Positions 43,054-51,409 of a stretch of DNA of 64,000 bases are shown piece after piece (positions within the stretch are counted from its first letter, which is position 1; each line of letters begins with the position of its first letter). Both the position numbers and the translations under genes were made by a program. This DNA is from Natronomonas aquatica (GTDB lineage: Archaea > Halobacteriota > Halobacteria > Halobacteriales > Haloarculaceae): positions 1 to 64,000 of the forward strand of contig NZ_JAHLKM010000003.1 in assembly GCF_024449025.1 (NCBI RefSeq). Reading direction: 5' to 3'. Below the pieces are notes generated by a model. The model saw nothing but the letters and a program-made list of their open reading frames with translations. It did no database searches and was not told where the DNA came from.

Positions 43054-43428
43054 ATGTCAGCACAACTCCGTCCGAAGGGCGACGAACCGGCCGGCGTCGA
43101 TCGGGAGAGGGGGTCGGTCGATACCGAAGCCGTCCTCACCGCCCTCGAGGATCCCGACTGTCGGGCGCTGCTCGAGGCGACCGCGGAGGAACCGTTGACC
43201 GCCGGTGAACTCACCGACCGCTGTGAGATCCCCCGATCGACGACCTACCGGAAGGTCGAACGGCTCGCCGAGGCCGGGTTGCTCGAAGAGCGGGTCCGGA
43301 TCAGCGCGGACGGCAAACACGCAAGCGAGTACCGCCGGACCTTCGAGGACGTCACCGTCTCGCTGTCGGAGGCCGACGGGATAACCGTCGGGCTCTCCGG
43401 GGCTGCCGACCCCGAAGCGGCCGATTGA
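43054..43428 (+). CDS. winged-helix transcriptional regulator (ArsR-like)
   Basis: A 124-residue regulator. Residues 24-80 form a winged helix: VLTALEDPDCRALLEATAEEPLTAGELTDRCEIPRSTTYRKVERLAEAGLLEE, with RISADGKHASEYRRTFEDV as the wing. No metal-binding Cys pair. A haloarchaeal ArsR-like repressor with unknown target. Divergent from the HTH-10 gene; the 119-base spacer contains their promoters (GATATATAAAC near 42992). Confidence 0.82.
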   Translation: MSAQLRPKGDEPAGVDRERGSVDTEAVLTALEDPDCRALLEATAEEPLTAGELTDRCEIPRSTTYRKVERLAEAGLLEERVRISADGKHASEYRRTFEDVTVSLSEADGITVGLSGAADPEAAD

Positions 43429-43504
43429 CCGTGCCGTCCGATACCGGCGTACATAAATCCCCGTCCGTCGAACCGCCCGCCCGACCTTCCGCCAACCTCA
43501 ACCA

Positions 43505-43642
43505 ATGAGCACATATCGCTTCGTCTGTCCGGTGTGTGAACAGGAAATCGAGGTCAACACCTCGATGCGGGAGGCGATACTCGAAAGCGGCTGTCCGGTC
43601 TGTACGGCAGGCGTCGACGCCGCACACTTCGAACCCGCCTAA
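43505..43642 (+). CDS. tiny zinc-ribbon protein
   Basis: A 45-residue protein: MSTYRFVCPVCEQEIEV, MREAILESGCPVC, ending DAAHFEPA. The two CPxC knuckles form a zinc ribbon; haloarchaea have many such micro-proteins (DUF7560-like, from memory). Function unknown, perhaps nucleic-acid or protein binding. Its stop codon overlaps the stop of the convergent gene at 43639-44097 by three bases. Confidence 0.8.
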   Translation: MSTYRFVCPVCEQEIEVNTSMREAILESGCPVCTAGVDAAHFEPA

Positions 43643-44097
43643 GTTCCGTCATCTCGGGCGATCGTGACTTCTCGTCCGGTAATCGACGTGGGCGAAAGCC
43701 TGTAGAGCCCGATGTCCAGATCCTCCCTGTCCTCCGGCCAGACCTCGAAGAGCGGCCGTCTGGCCTCGCCGTACTGTTGGATCTCTTCGACGGCCAGTTC
43801 GTCGGGATCCATCCGGGTGAGCGTCCCGGTCGCGACGACGCTCCGGTAGGTGTCGGTCTCGTCGTCGACGACGACGAACCGGACGTTCGGCTCCGAGGCG
43901 AGGAACTGCCGCTTTTCGCTCTCGGGAGTCGAGACGAGACGCAGATAGAAGTGCCGTCCCGTACCGTCGTATCCGTACGAGACCGGGATCGCGTACGGTT
44001 CGTCCCCCCGGGCGAGCGATAACACGCCGGTCTCGTGGGCGCCGAGGAACGCGTCTTTTTTTTCGGCCGACATCTCCGCGCGGCGGTCGGTTGCCAT
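43639..44097 (-). CDS. pyridoxamine 5'-phosphate oxidase family protein
   Basis: A 152-residue split-barrel flavin-binding protein. GVLSLARGDEPYAIPVSYGYDGTGRHFYLRLV is the FMN-binding start, and RFVVVDDETDTYRSVVATGTLTRM the dimer strand; similar haloarchaeal proteins are common. It probably binds FMN or F420-like cofactor; substrate unknown. The ATG at 44097 is used, with a TATA box at 44123-44128 at proper distance. Confidence 0.85.
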   Translation of the reverse strand: MATDRRAEMSAEKKDAFLGAHETGVLSLARGDEPYAIPVSYGYDGTGRHFYLRLVSTPESEKRQFLASEPNVRFVVVDDETDTYRSVVATGTLTRMDPDELAVEEIQQYGEARRPLFEVWPEDREDLDIGLYRLSPTSITGREVTIARDDGT

Positions 44098-44122
44098 AGA
44101 CGGAAAAACGACCCCACGCACC

Positions 44123-44128
44123 TATATT
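44123..44128 (-). promoter_or_regulatory. TATA box for the gene at 43639-44097
   Basis: Minus-strand AATATA lies 26-31 bases upstream of the ATG at 44097. Confidence 0.55.
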
Positions 44129-44301
44129 GCTTGGTTTGTCGGATCGACTGTACAGGGCGTGGGGCCAAGCAGTCCCGGCCAGGAACCGGCCGACGGAGAA
44201 CTCGACGACGAACGAGGCCGGTCGTGCCAGGGGTCGATCGCCGGTCCCAGCCGAAGGGATTCGGCGAAGGTACTTTGGGTGGATTCGCCGTGGTTTCCGG
44301 T

Positions 44302-44607
44302 ATGGTCGAACGGACGGAACGACGGCGGATCGAGGACGGTGATCGGGCCCCCAACGGCCGCGAGTGGGAGCTGTTCGTTCGCAGCGACGGGTCGGACCCG
44401 ATGCGACACGTCGGCAGCGTCCGGGCCGCCGACGCCGAGGGCGCCTACGAGCTCGCGACGCGGCTGTTCGCGTGGCACGCCGAGGACGTCTGGGTCTGTC
44501 CGAGCGCGGCCGTGACCCGGTATACGACTCACGACCTCGCCGAGGACGCACCGACGGTCGAACCGTCGACCGACTCCGAGGAGCCCCGGAACCGGGAGTG
44601 GTCCTGA
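44302..44607 (+). CDS. PaaB-like protein, radical-SAM partner (Htur_1727 family)
   Basis: A 101-residue protein. REWELFVRSDGSDPMRHVGSVRAADAEGAYELA, then HAEDVWVCPSAAVTRY follows the pattern of PaaB (phenylacetyl-CoA epoxidase subunit B), but the neighbour is a radical-SAM/SPASM enzyme one base downstream. Haloarchaeal versions are known as Htur_1727-family rSAM-partnered proteins and have been proposed as RiPP substrates or carriers. It is acidic, with one Cys (WVCPS). No other paa gene is present. Function unknown. Confidence 0.82.
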   Translation: MVERTERRRIEDGDRAPNGREWELFVRSDGSDPMRHVGSVRAADAEGAYELATRLFAWHAEDVWVCPSAAVTRYTTHDLAEDAPTVEPSTDSEEPRNREWS

Positions 44608-44608
44608 C

Positions 44609-45811
44609 GTGATCTCGGTGAGTACGCTTCTGTGTGATCACGCCGCCGACGGCAACCGGCTCCGGTACGACGTCGACATCGGCGCCGACAACCCCGTCTC
44701 CGACCGGAAACAGCGGCGCCCGGTTGTGGTCTGGAACACGACGAACCGGTGTAACCTGAAGTGTGTCCACTGTTATGCCGGCGCACAGTCGGAGCCGAAG
44801 GCTGCCGAGTTGACGACGGCGGAGGGCAAACGCCTGCTCGACGATCTGGCCGACTACGGCGCGCCCGTCGTGCTGTTTTCGGGGGGCGAGCCGATGGTTC
44901 GGGAGGATCTGGCCGAGCTCGTCGCCTACGCCGCCGAGGCCGGGATCCGGCCGGTGCTGTCGACGAACGGGACGCTTCTGACGACCGAGCGGGCCCGCGA
45001 ACTCAAGGAAGCCGGCCTGGCCTACGCCGGCGTCTCCGTCGACGGCCTCGCCGAGCGCAACGACGAGTTCCGCGGCGTCGACGGTGCCTTTCGGGCCGCC
45101 GTCGAGGGGATCGAGACCTGCCTCGACGTCGGGCTGAAGACGGGGCTGCGCTATACGGTCACCCGACAGAACGTCGAGGACCTGGACGGCGTCGTCGATC
45201 TGTTGACCGACGTCGGCCTCGATCGGTTCTGCTTCTATCACCTCTCGTATAGCGGCCGGGGCGAGACGCTCGATTCGGTCGATCTCGACGCCGACGAGCG
45301 TCGGGACGTCGTGAAACGGATCTGCGATCGGACGGTCCGATCCCACCGCGAAGGCGAGGAAATCGAGACGCTACTCGTCGGCAACTACGCCGACGCGGCC
45401 TACATCGTCGAGTACGCCCGCCGGGAGTTCGACGAGGCGGCCGCCCGCCGGGTGTATGCTCGCCTCGCGCGCAACGGCGGCGATCCGACCGGCGAGCGCG
45501 TTGCCGCCGTCGACTGTCTCGGGAACGTCCACCCGACGCAGTTCTGGCGGACCTACAGCCTCGGGAACGTCCGGGACCGGCCGTTCGGCGACATCTGGGA
45601 GGACGAGTCGAACCCCCTGCTTCGGGCGGTCCGGAACCGACCCGAAAACCTGACCGGCAAGTGCGCCGACTGCCGGTACCGGGAGATCTGTCACGGCGGC
45701 TCCCGGCTCCGGGCGCTGGCGGCCGACAACGGCCTGTTCGGTCCCGATCCGCAGTGTTACCTCGACGCCGACGAACGGCGGGGCGCCCGCCCGACGGCCG
45801 ATGCCGACTGA
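44609..45811 (+). CDS. radical SAM/SPASM domain protein
   Basis: A 400-residue radical SAM enzyme. TTNRCNLKCVHCYAGA gives the CxxxCxxC cluster motif, VLFSGGEPMVREDL the SAM-binding GGE, and residues 310-385 a SPASM-like domain with Cys at CLGNVHPTQFW and CADCRYREICHGGSRLRA, ending PQCYLDADE, which bind auxiliary 4Fe-4S clusters. Such enzymes modify peptides or proteins; heme-related AhbD/NirJ enzymes are the closest in look. It starts with GTG one base after the stop of the PaaB-like partner, so the two are coupled. Confidence 0.92.
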   Translation: MISVSTLLCDHAADGNRLRYDVDIGADNPVSDRKQRRPVVVWNTTNRCNLKCVHCYAGAQSEPKAAELTTAEGKRLLDDLADYGAPVVLFSGGEPMVREDLAELVAYAAEAGIRPVLSTNGTLLTTERARELKEAGLAYAGVSVDGLAERNDEFRGVDGAFRAAVEGIETCLDVGLKTGLRYTVTRQNVEDLDGVVDLLTDVGLDRFCFYHLSYSGRGETLDSVDLDADERRDVVKRICDRTVRSHREGEEIETLLVGNYADAAYIVEYARREFDEAAARRVYARLARNGGDPTGERVAAVDCLGNVHPTQFWRTYSLGNVRDRPFGDIWEDESNPLLRAVRNRPENLTGKCADCRYREICHGGSRLRALAADNGLFGPDPQCYLDADERRGARPTADAD

Positions 45812-45967
45812 TCGGGAGAGCGGGATTCGGCCGTCCGGCCGTCGACGTCCGGCCGGCGGGCGGTGCGTCGGGCGTCGTTTTTTCTCGAGCGGCGCGGGGG
45901 CACCCGAGCGAAGCGCCCCGCGGGCGATCCCGAAACGGTTTGACGCCGCCGGGCGTACCCCAGCGTG

Positions 45968-47005
45968 ATGTCCAGAATTGGAATCGTCGGCGCCGGCGCG
46001 GCGGCCGCGGCGGCGACGTTCGTTCTCGATACGACGCGCCCGAACGCCGAAATCACCGTCCTCGAGAAGTCAGGCGGGCTCTGTGGGCGGGCGGCGACCC
46101 GCCGCCACGGGGAGCTCACCTACGATTACGGAGCCAACTACGTCAAATCCGACGACGAGCGCGTCGTCGAACTCCTCACCGAGACGCTCGACGACGAGGG
46201 GCTCGTCGACGCCGACGGGCCGATATATACCTTCGACGAGTCGGGGACGGTCTCGCCGGGACGGGACGCGGACGAACACAAATGGAGCTACCGGAGCGGG
46301 CTCACACAGATCGCGAAACGGCTGTTCGGCCGGACCGACGCGGCGATCCACCGGCGGACGAAAGTCGAAACGGTCCGCCGGGACGACGGGACATGGACGC
46401 TCCTCGATACCGACGGCGGGTCGTGGGGCCCCTTCGACGTCCTCGTTTTGAACCCGCCGGCACCACAGACGGCCGCGCTGCTCGGGGCCGCCGAGTGGGA
46501 CTCCCCGCGCCGGGAAAAACTCCGGGCGGCCGTCGCCGAGGTCCCCTACCGGAGCGTCTGGACGGCGGTGTTGCACTACCCCTTCGGAATCGATCGCCCC
46601 TACTACGGGCTCGTCAACACCGACAAGGAACACGCCGTGGGGTGGATCTCCCGCGAGGAGTGCAAGGCGGGACACGTCCCCGACGGCGAGACGCTTCTGG
46701 TCGTACAGGCCGGTGGGGAGTGGTCGGAGGAACACTACGACGACGATCCGGCCGACAACGTTGCGACGCTGGCCGAACACGCCGCCGCGATAGTCGGCGA
46801 CGACCGTCTCGCGGAGCCGACCTGGACCGATCATCAGGGGTGGCGGTACGCCCTGCCGGAGGGGAGCGTCCGGAAGGGACCGCTCGATTCGGCCGAGTCG
46901 GCGGGGCTGTACTGCCTCGGCGACTGGATCCCCGGCGAAGGGCGGCTCCACGCGGCGCTTGCCAACGGGCTCGACGTCGGCGAGCGGCTCGCGTACTCGC
47001 TGTAG
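45968..47005 (+). CDS. FAD-dependent amine oxidase-like oxidoreductase
   Basis: A 345-residue flavoprotein of the renalase/amine-oxidase type. RIGIVGAGAAAAAATFVLD is the FAD-binding Rossmann motif; ITVLEKSGGLCGRAATRR the second ADP-binding element; YDYGANYVKSDD follows; GLYCLGDWIPGEGRLHAALANGLDVGERLA is the C-terminal FAD site. Substrate unknown. The ATG at 45968 follows an in-frame GTG three bases earlier. Lies downstream of the radical SAM gene by 156 bases. Confidence 0.88.
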   Translation: MSRIGIVGAGAAAAAATFVLDTTRPNAEITVLEKSGGLCGRAATRRHGELTYDYGANYVKSDDERVVELLTETLDDEGLVDADGPIYTFDESGTVSPGRDADEHKWSYRSGLTQIAKRLFGRTDAAIHRRTKVETVRRDDGTWTLLDTDGGSWGPFDVLVLNPPAPQTAALLGAAEWDSPRREKLRAAVAEVPYRSVWTAVLHYPFGIDRPYYGLVNTDKEHAVGWISREECKAGHVPDGETLLVVQAGGEWSEEHYDDDPADNVATLAEHAAAIVGDDRLAEPTWTDHQGWRYALPEGSVRKGPLDSAESAGLYCLGDWIPGEGRLHAALANGLDVGERLAYSL

Positions 47006-47358
47006 CCGCCGTGGCGGCCGTCCGCGTCGCTTCGGGCGTGGGTCCCGGCCGGATACCGGGGGAGTGCGGTTTTCAAGACCGAGGCGGTTCCCCCGGCACG
47101 TACGAGCCTATCGCCGGATCTCGACGGTCGAACGGCGCTCGGGACGGTGGGCGTGTTGACCGACAACGTCGGCGACTCCGACGCCCGCCACTGGACCGAG
47201 ATCGAATGTGAGGCGTGGCGAAACGTCGTCGGGACGACCTTCTGCCGCACGGAACTGTGTTCGAGGCGGGCGGCTCGCCGAAACGTGACCCACGTGGCCG
47301 ATCCGTCGGGCGGGAGCGACAACGGAAGACCGACGACCCTCGGACCCGTAGTGTGGGT
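47006..47358. other. 353-base stretch without a convincing gene
   Basis: Open frames run through this stretch in several phases but none has a family pattern or a promoter-supported start; Ser/Arg-rich translations indicate shadows. A GC-rich inverted repeat (CCCGG ... CCGGG near 47043-47062) may end the upstream transcript. Confidence 0.4.
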
Positions 47359-48012
47359 ATGGACGAGCGCTCCGGGACGTTCCGCGTCTACCGCGTCGTC
47401 GAGTCGGTCCCCCATCTCAACCTCCAGTCCGTCGGTTCGCCGAGACTCTACACTGTCTACCAGTCGGGATACGAGGATCCGATCCAGCGGTCGGTCGGGA
47501 CGCTCCGGACCGGGGATCGGATCGAGGCGACGATCGCCGGTGACCTGGAGGCGGAGGCGGAGCCGTGGCGACTAACGGCGCTCGGGCGTCTCGACGGCGT
47601 CGAAATGAGCTTTGCGGTCGACGCGACGCCGCCGGATGTTGCCCGTGACGGCTGGAGACCCGGAACGGCGGAGCCGATCTACGTCCCCCTGACCGACGGG
47701 GACGAACGGGTCGGGGTCTGCTGCCTCCAGCCCCGCGAACCGCTACCGAACGGCGCGTTCGTCCCGAACGTCGTGACCGGCCTGGTGCCGCTCGAGGATC
47801 ACTTCGAGTCGATCCCGAAAGTCGGAAAACCGGCCGCCGAGGCGCTTTTCATCGACCCCGACCCCCCGGACGCGTCGGCACACACGGAGCCGTACGGCGT
47901 CGTACTCCTCTTTACTCCGGCCGGGCGTGATCTGGCCGATCGGTTCCGCGAGACCTACGACTGCCCGCGGGGGGTCGACACCCGTCCCGCGTTCGATCCC
48001 TACGGGATCTGA
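47359..48012 (+). CDS. haloarchaeal protein of unknown function (DUF6663-like)
   Basis: A 217-residue soluble protein. SGTFRVYRVVESVPHLN, then SVGTLRTGDRIEATIAGD, then WRLTALGRLDGVEMSFAVDATP suggest a beta-rich N-terminal domain like a haloarchaeal family I recall as DUF6663; the second half contains GLVPLEDHFESIPKVGKPAAEALFIDP and YGVVLLFTPAGRDLADRFRE. No catalytic motif seen. The ATG at 47359 is preferred; the upstream part of the frame is low in sense. Confidence 0.7.
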   Translation: MDERSGTFRVYRVVESVPHLNLQSVGSPRLYTVYQSGYEDPIQRSVGTLRTGDRIEATIAGDLEAEAEPWRLTALGRLDGVEMSFAVDATPPDVARDGWRPGTAEPIYVPLTDGDERVGVCCLQPREPLPNGAFVPNVVTGLVPLEDHFESIPKVGKPAAEALFIDPDPPDASAHTEPYGVVLLFTPAGRDLADRFRETYDCPRGVDTRPAFDPYGI

Positions 48013-48046
48013 GGGAGGCGGCCGGGGCGTTCGGGACCCCCGGTCG

Positions 48047-48814
48047 TCACTGTGGGTCCGTCGGCCGCGAGCAGCGCAGACAGAGCGTGCTTTCGGCGAC
48101 CCAGTTGACGTCCGTCGAGCCACAGTCGGGACAGCGGTGGTGGTCGGTCGAGTACTCCGTGGTACCGCGGGGGGCGGCGAGAAACCCGCTTTCGGCAGCC
48201 TGTTGGAGGAGTCCCGCGAACCGCTGTCGTTTGTAGTTCGCCCTGGCGGCGAGAAACCGGCCGGGATCGGAGGGGTCCGAGCCGTGGAGGTCCTCCCACT
48301 CGACCGCTATCTCGCCGTTTGCGAGGCTGCGAGCGACCTGTTTTATCGGGGCCGCCGCGGCCTCGAAGAGCGGTGTCGTTCCCCAGTACTGCGGACTGCG
48401 GTCGTCCGCACCGGCCGTCTCGTAGGCGTCGGCCGCCTCGCGGTAGGCGGCTTCGTGGTCGTTCATGCGCCCGATCGCACGGAAATCGGCGACGAACTCG
48501 TCGAGGCAGGCGTGTTGGACCGCCGTATCGAAGCCCTCGGCGAGATCTCGCGAGACGGCGACGCCCTCGACGCCACGTCTCGTCGCCCGTGCGTCCGCTC
48601 CGGTGACTCGATAACAGATCCCGGCGATCGCGAGATACTGCAATCCGGCGCCGATCCACCCCTTCGGATCGGGGGCGAACGGCTCGATACCGGGGCGTGG
48701 ATCGGAGAGGACGCGCCAGGCGGCACGGGTGTATCGGTCGCCGGCACTCCGGTAGTCGCGGTCGGCGATCGCGGCGACTGCGTCGTCGCGGTGGCCGCCA
48801 TCCTGTGTGCTCAT
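48047..48814 (-). CDS. haloarchaeal helical-repeat protein with C-terminal zinc ribbon
   Basis: A 255-residue protein. The first 170 residues are helical with TPR-like AY/AD spacing (RDYRSAGDRYTRAAWRVL, HEAAYREAADAYETAG); the last 40 carry CPDCGSTDVNWVAESTLCLRCSRP, a four-Cys zinc ribbon. It may be a scaffold or regulator; function unknown. MSTQDGGHRDDAVAAIADRD at 48814 is taken as the start. Convergent with the gene at 47359. Confidence 0.75.
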   Translation of the reverse strand: MSTQDGGHRDDAVAAIADRDYRSAGDRYTRAAWRVLSDPRPGIEPFAPDPKGWIGAGLQYLAIAGICYRVTGADARATRRGVEGVAVSRDLAEGFDTAVQHACLDEFVADFRAIGRMNDHEAAYREAADAYETAGADDRSPQYWGTTPLFEAAAAPIKQVARSLANGEIAVEWEDLHGSDPSDPGRFLAARANYKRQRFAGLLQQAAESGFLAAPRGTTEYSTDHHRCPDCGSTDVNWVAESTLCLRCSRPTDPQ

Positions 48815-48925
48815 GGTTAGACGAGGGGCGGCGGCGATACAACGTTTGTCGAACCCGACGGACGTGCCGGAACCGAACGGGCCGGCTGGGAAAGACCGAT
48901 ACCGCTCGCGCCCCATGGGTATCGT

Positions 48926-49411
48926 ATGAGCCGCGATCGGACTCTCACGGAGGCCTCCGCCGACGAGATCGACGCGGAGTTCGAACTCGACGAGCGCGAG
49001 TCGACCCGGGAGCCGACAGGGGGATCGACCGACGGGCTCCGGGGCCGCGCCGCCGAGCGGGCCGGTCAACTCTTTTCACCGAAACACTTTCTCGCGGCGC
49101 TGCTCGTCACCGTCGGCGCGCTGTTTGCCGCGAGCACGTTCGTCCCGATCCCGGGGACCGGGCTCTTGGGTGTGTTCGGGGCTGCGTTCGCGTTCGGGCT
49201 CGTCGTCGAGGAGCGACGCTACGCGGAGGCCGCCCTCGCGGGCGGCGTCGTCACCGCCGCGAGTACGCTTTTGGACTTCGCCGTCGTCGCCTTTCTGGGC
49301 GGCTTCGGGCTCCCGATCGTTGCCCTCTCCGGCGTTCTCGGGGCCGTCGTCGGCGGTCTCGGGACCTACTTCGGCCGCGATCTCCGCGACGGGCTGACCA
49401 GAGACCTCTAG
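48926..49411 (+). CDS. small membrane protein with acidic N-terminus
   Basis: A 161-residue protein: acidic soluble region (1-50), then hydrophobic helices at about 55-75 (HFLAALLVTVGALFAASTFV), 80-98, 104-125 and 128-148 rich in Gly/Ala. The PIPGTGLLGVFGAAF turn and Gly-rich helices resemble DUF456-like proteins, but the match is weak. Function unknown. Its 3' end overlaps the convergent regulator by four bases. Confidence 0.7.
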   Translation: MSRDRTLTEASADEIDAEFELDERESTREPTGGSTDGLRGRAAERAGQLFSPKHFLAALLVTVGALFAASTFVPIPGTGLLGVFGAAFAFGLVVEERRYAEAALAGGVVTAASTLLDFAVVAFLGGFGLPIVALSGVLGAVVGGLGTYFGRDLRDGLTRDL

Positions 49412-50175
49412 GGCGAGGCGGACCCGGCGACGAGCACCCAGCGGTCGCCGTCGAGTTCGACGACGCCGTGTGCCGAAAGCCCCTCGAGGGCGTCCTCGAC
49501 GACGTCGGGCGGCGCGTCGAGCCGCCGTGCGAGTTCCTCCGCCGTCGCCGGCCCATCGGTCAGCCCCCGGAGGAGGTCGCTATAAAAACGGCCGTCGACG
49601 CCCTCGAAGTGGGCGCCGATCCGATCGAGCGTTTCGGTGAGCCGGCCCTGTACCCACCGCTGGGCCATCGAGAGTTCGTTCTCGAGGCGTTCGAGGCGTT
49701 CGAGGTCGGCCGCGAGCGCGGTGAGATCCGGCGGCTCTTCACCCTCCTGGTCTTCGCCGAAGAGGGTCTCTTCGTCGCCGCGCCCGGCGTCGTCCGGATC
49801 GCCGTTTCCCTCCGGGATCGAATCCGGATCACTCTCCCGGTCGCGGTCGACGTGCAGCGAGACGTGCCGCCAGGAGGTGATATCGAGGTTCGGCGAGGCC
49901 GAGTAGGCGCTTTTGGTTCCGAACTCGTACGGCGAGACGTTCACCTCCAGCCGGAGGTTCCGGGCGATCGAGAAGTACTTCCGGCGGCCGTCGTCGACGT
50001 GTGACTCGACCAACCCGGCGTCCTCGAGTTTCCGGAGGTGGTCGATGACCGCTTTCGGACTTACGCCGAGGTACTCGCTGATCTCGGTCACGTAACAGGG
50101 TTTCCGCGACAACAGCCGCAGGATCCGTCTGCGGTTTTCGTTCCCGAGGAGATCTAGGAGTGCCGCGGAATCCAT
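49408..50175 (-). CDS. ArsR/MarR-like regulator with second HTH
   Basis: A 255-residue regulator. LLDLLGNENRRRILRLLSRKPCYVTEISEYLGVSPKAVIDHLRKLEDAGLVESHV is an N-terminal winged helix; residues 105-195 are acidic and coiled-coil-like (TALAADLERLERLENELSMAQRWVQ); a C-terminal winged-helix-like domain follows (LTDGPATAEELARRLDAPPDVVEDALEGLSAHGVVEL). It shares its strand and a 104-base spacer with the DUF7096-like surface protein upstream. A similar pair recurs in haloarchaea as I recall, hinting that it controls the surface protein. Confidence 0.83.
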   Translation of the reverse strand: MDSAALLDLLGNENRRRILRLLSRKPCYVTEISEYLGVSPKAVIDHLRKLEDAGLVESHVDDGRRKYFSIARNLRLEVNVSPYEFGTKSAYSASPNLDITSWRHVSLHVDRDRESDPDSIPEGNGDPDDAGRGDEETLFGEDQEGEEPPDLTALAADLERLERLENELSMAQRWVQGRLTETLDRIGAHFEGVDGRFYSDLLRGLTDGPATAEELARRLDAPPDVVEDALEGLSAHGVVELDGDRWVLVAGSASP

Positions 50176-50279
50176 CGACTGGAAGTACGGTCCGGGAACG
50201 AAAAAGCGTAACGCGACGTGTCGCCACCGGTTTTGACTACCGGAACCGCTCTATTCGGGGTTGTAGCGGTTGTTTCTCA

Positions 50280-51200
50280 CTATCTGCCGTCCTCGTTGGT
50301 AGGCCCCTCCTGACCCCTGTCGGGCGGTTCGTTTTCCGGCGGTCCGGAGCCGTCGCCGTTCCCCCGATTGCCGCCGGGTGCCTCCGGATCGCCGTCGCCT
50401 TCGCCGCTGCCGTTTCCGGAACCACTGCCGTCGTTCCCGTCCCCGTTGTCGTTACCGTTGCCGCCCCCGGCCGCTCCGGGCGGCGATCCCTGGGAGTTCC
50501 CGGTGTCCGATCCGGTGCCATCACCGCCGCCCTCTGCCGGCGGTCCCGAGCCGTTCGGGGCTGATCCGTTGCCGGCCGCCGAGGGGGCCGAACCGGTATC
50601 CGCCGTCCGGTTCGCCCCGCGGCGGTCTCCCCCGGGGGTTCCGTCGGGGGGGCCACGGGCGGTGCCGTCGGGCGGCCCGGCGACGTCAGGAGTGAGCGCC
50701 TCGATGTCCGAGTCACGGAGTCCCCGGGCGTTCGATCGGATCGAACCGAGGGCTGCGGTATCGGCGCCCGTCTCCGCGGCGATGGCGGCCGTCTCGTTGG
50801 CCGCACGCTCCAGCTCCACGGAGCCGACGGAGACACGCGTCGCGACGGCGTGTGCCCGGACGTTCGCCTCCTCGTCGGGCGGTTCCGCCTCGATAGCCTC
50901 GTGCCGTGACTGCAGTTCCTGTTGGCGCTCCCCGAGTCGCTGGGTCCGCTGTTCGACGAGCGCCCGCCGCTCGTCCGGATCCTGCGTCCGGTTCAGCGCG
51001 GCGTCGAACATCCCGCCTTCGAGTTCGCCTTCGGCCTCCGCTTCGCTGGCCTGCATGAACGAGGACACTTCGGCCCCGAAGGAGGCGTTCGTTCCGTCCT
51101 CGGTCGTTCCCGTCTGGGCCGTCCCGACACCGGCGGCGAGCCCTCCGAGGAGGAGTGCGGCGAGAACGATCCAGACGGCACCGACCACGGTCCTTCTCAT
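50280..51200 (-). CDS. secreted DUF7096-like protein with Gly/Asn-rich tail
   Basis: A 306-residue exported protein. MRRTVVGAVWIVLAALLLGGLAAGVGTAQ is a Sec signal peptide. Residues 38-165 (FGAEVSSFMQASEAEAEGELEGGMFDAAL, helices with LVEQRTQRLGERQQELQSRHEAIEA) form a coiled-coil domain that I recall as DUF7096. Residues 170-306 are low complexity, with repeated G-N-G, D-G-N and P-P units, likely a flexible surface tail. No sorting signal is seen. A TATA box precedes it (51225-51233). Confidence 0.75.
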   Translation of the reverse strand: MRRTVVGAVWIVLAALLLGGLAAGVGTAQTGTTEDGTNASFGAEVSSFMQASEAEAEGELEGGMFDAALNRTQDPDERRALVEQRTQRLGERQQELQSRHEAIEAEPPDEEANVRAHAVATRVSVGSVELERAANETAAIAAETGADTAALGSIRSNARGLRDSDIEALTPDVAGPPDGTARGPPDGTPGGDRRGANRTADTGSAPSAAGNGSAPNGSGPPAEGGGDGTGSDTGNSQGSPPGAAGGGNGNDNGDGNDGSGSGNGSGEGDGDPEAPGGNRGNGDGSGPPENEPPDRGQEGPTNEDGR

Positions 51201-51224
51201 TAGAGTCCGATCGGGCGCGGCGAT

Positions 51225-51233
51225 TCATAAATA
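51225..51233 (-). promoter_or_regulatory. TATA box for the DUF7096-like gene
   Basis: Minus-strand TATTTATGA is centred about 28 bases upstream of the ATG at 51200. Confidence 0.6.
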
Positions 51234-51374
51234 CCTTACTCCGTTCTGGATCGTTTACCCGTCCGGTCTGCCGCCTGAACCGTCTGTAGAACGTTTATAA
51301 CCGCTTGCCGGTCGGTTTCGAGGGTCCGACATCCTCGTCGGAACGCGATACCGTCGCCGAGCCTTCGACAACGC

Positions 51375-51382
51375 TTATATAC
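51375..51382 (+). promoter_or_regulatory. TATA box for the gene at 51410
   Basis: TTATATAC lies 28-35 bases before the ATG at 51410. Confidence 0.55.
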
Positions 51383-51409
51383 GTAGTATGTTAACACACA
51401 TCTATCGGT

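Noticed and set aside
47006..47358. Possible tRNA or small RNA (GGTTTTCAAGACC and CCCGG/CCGGG pairs)
   Set aside because: No complete cloverleaf, no T-loop motif and no CCA-adjacent acceptor stem could be built.
47147..47575. A plus-strand frame starting MGVLTDNVGDSD
   Set aside because: It runs into the real gene at 47359 in another phase and becomes Ser/Arg-rich; no family pattern.
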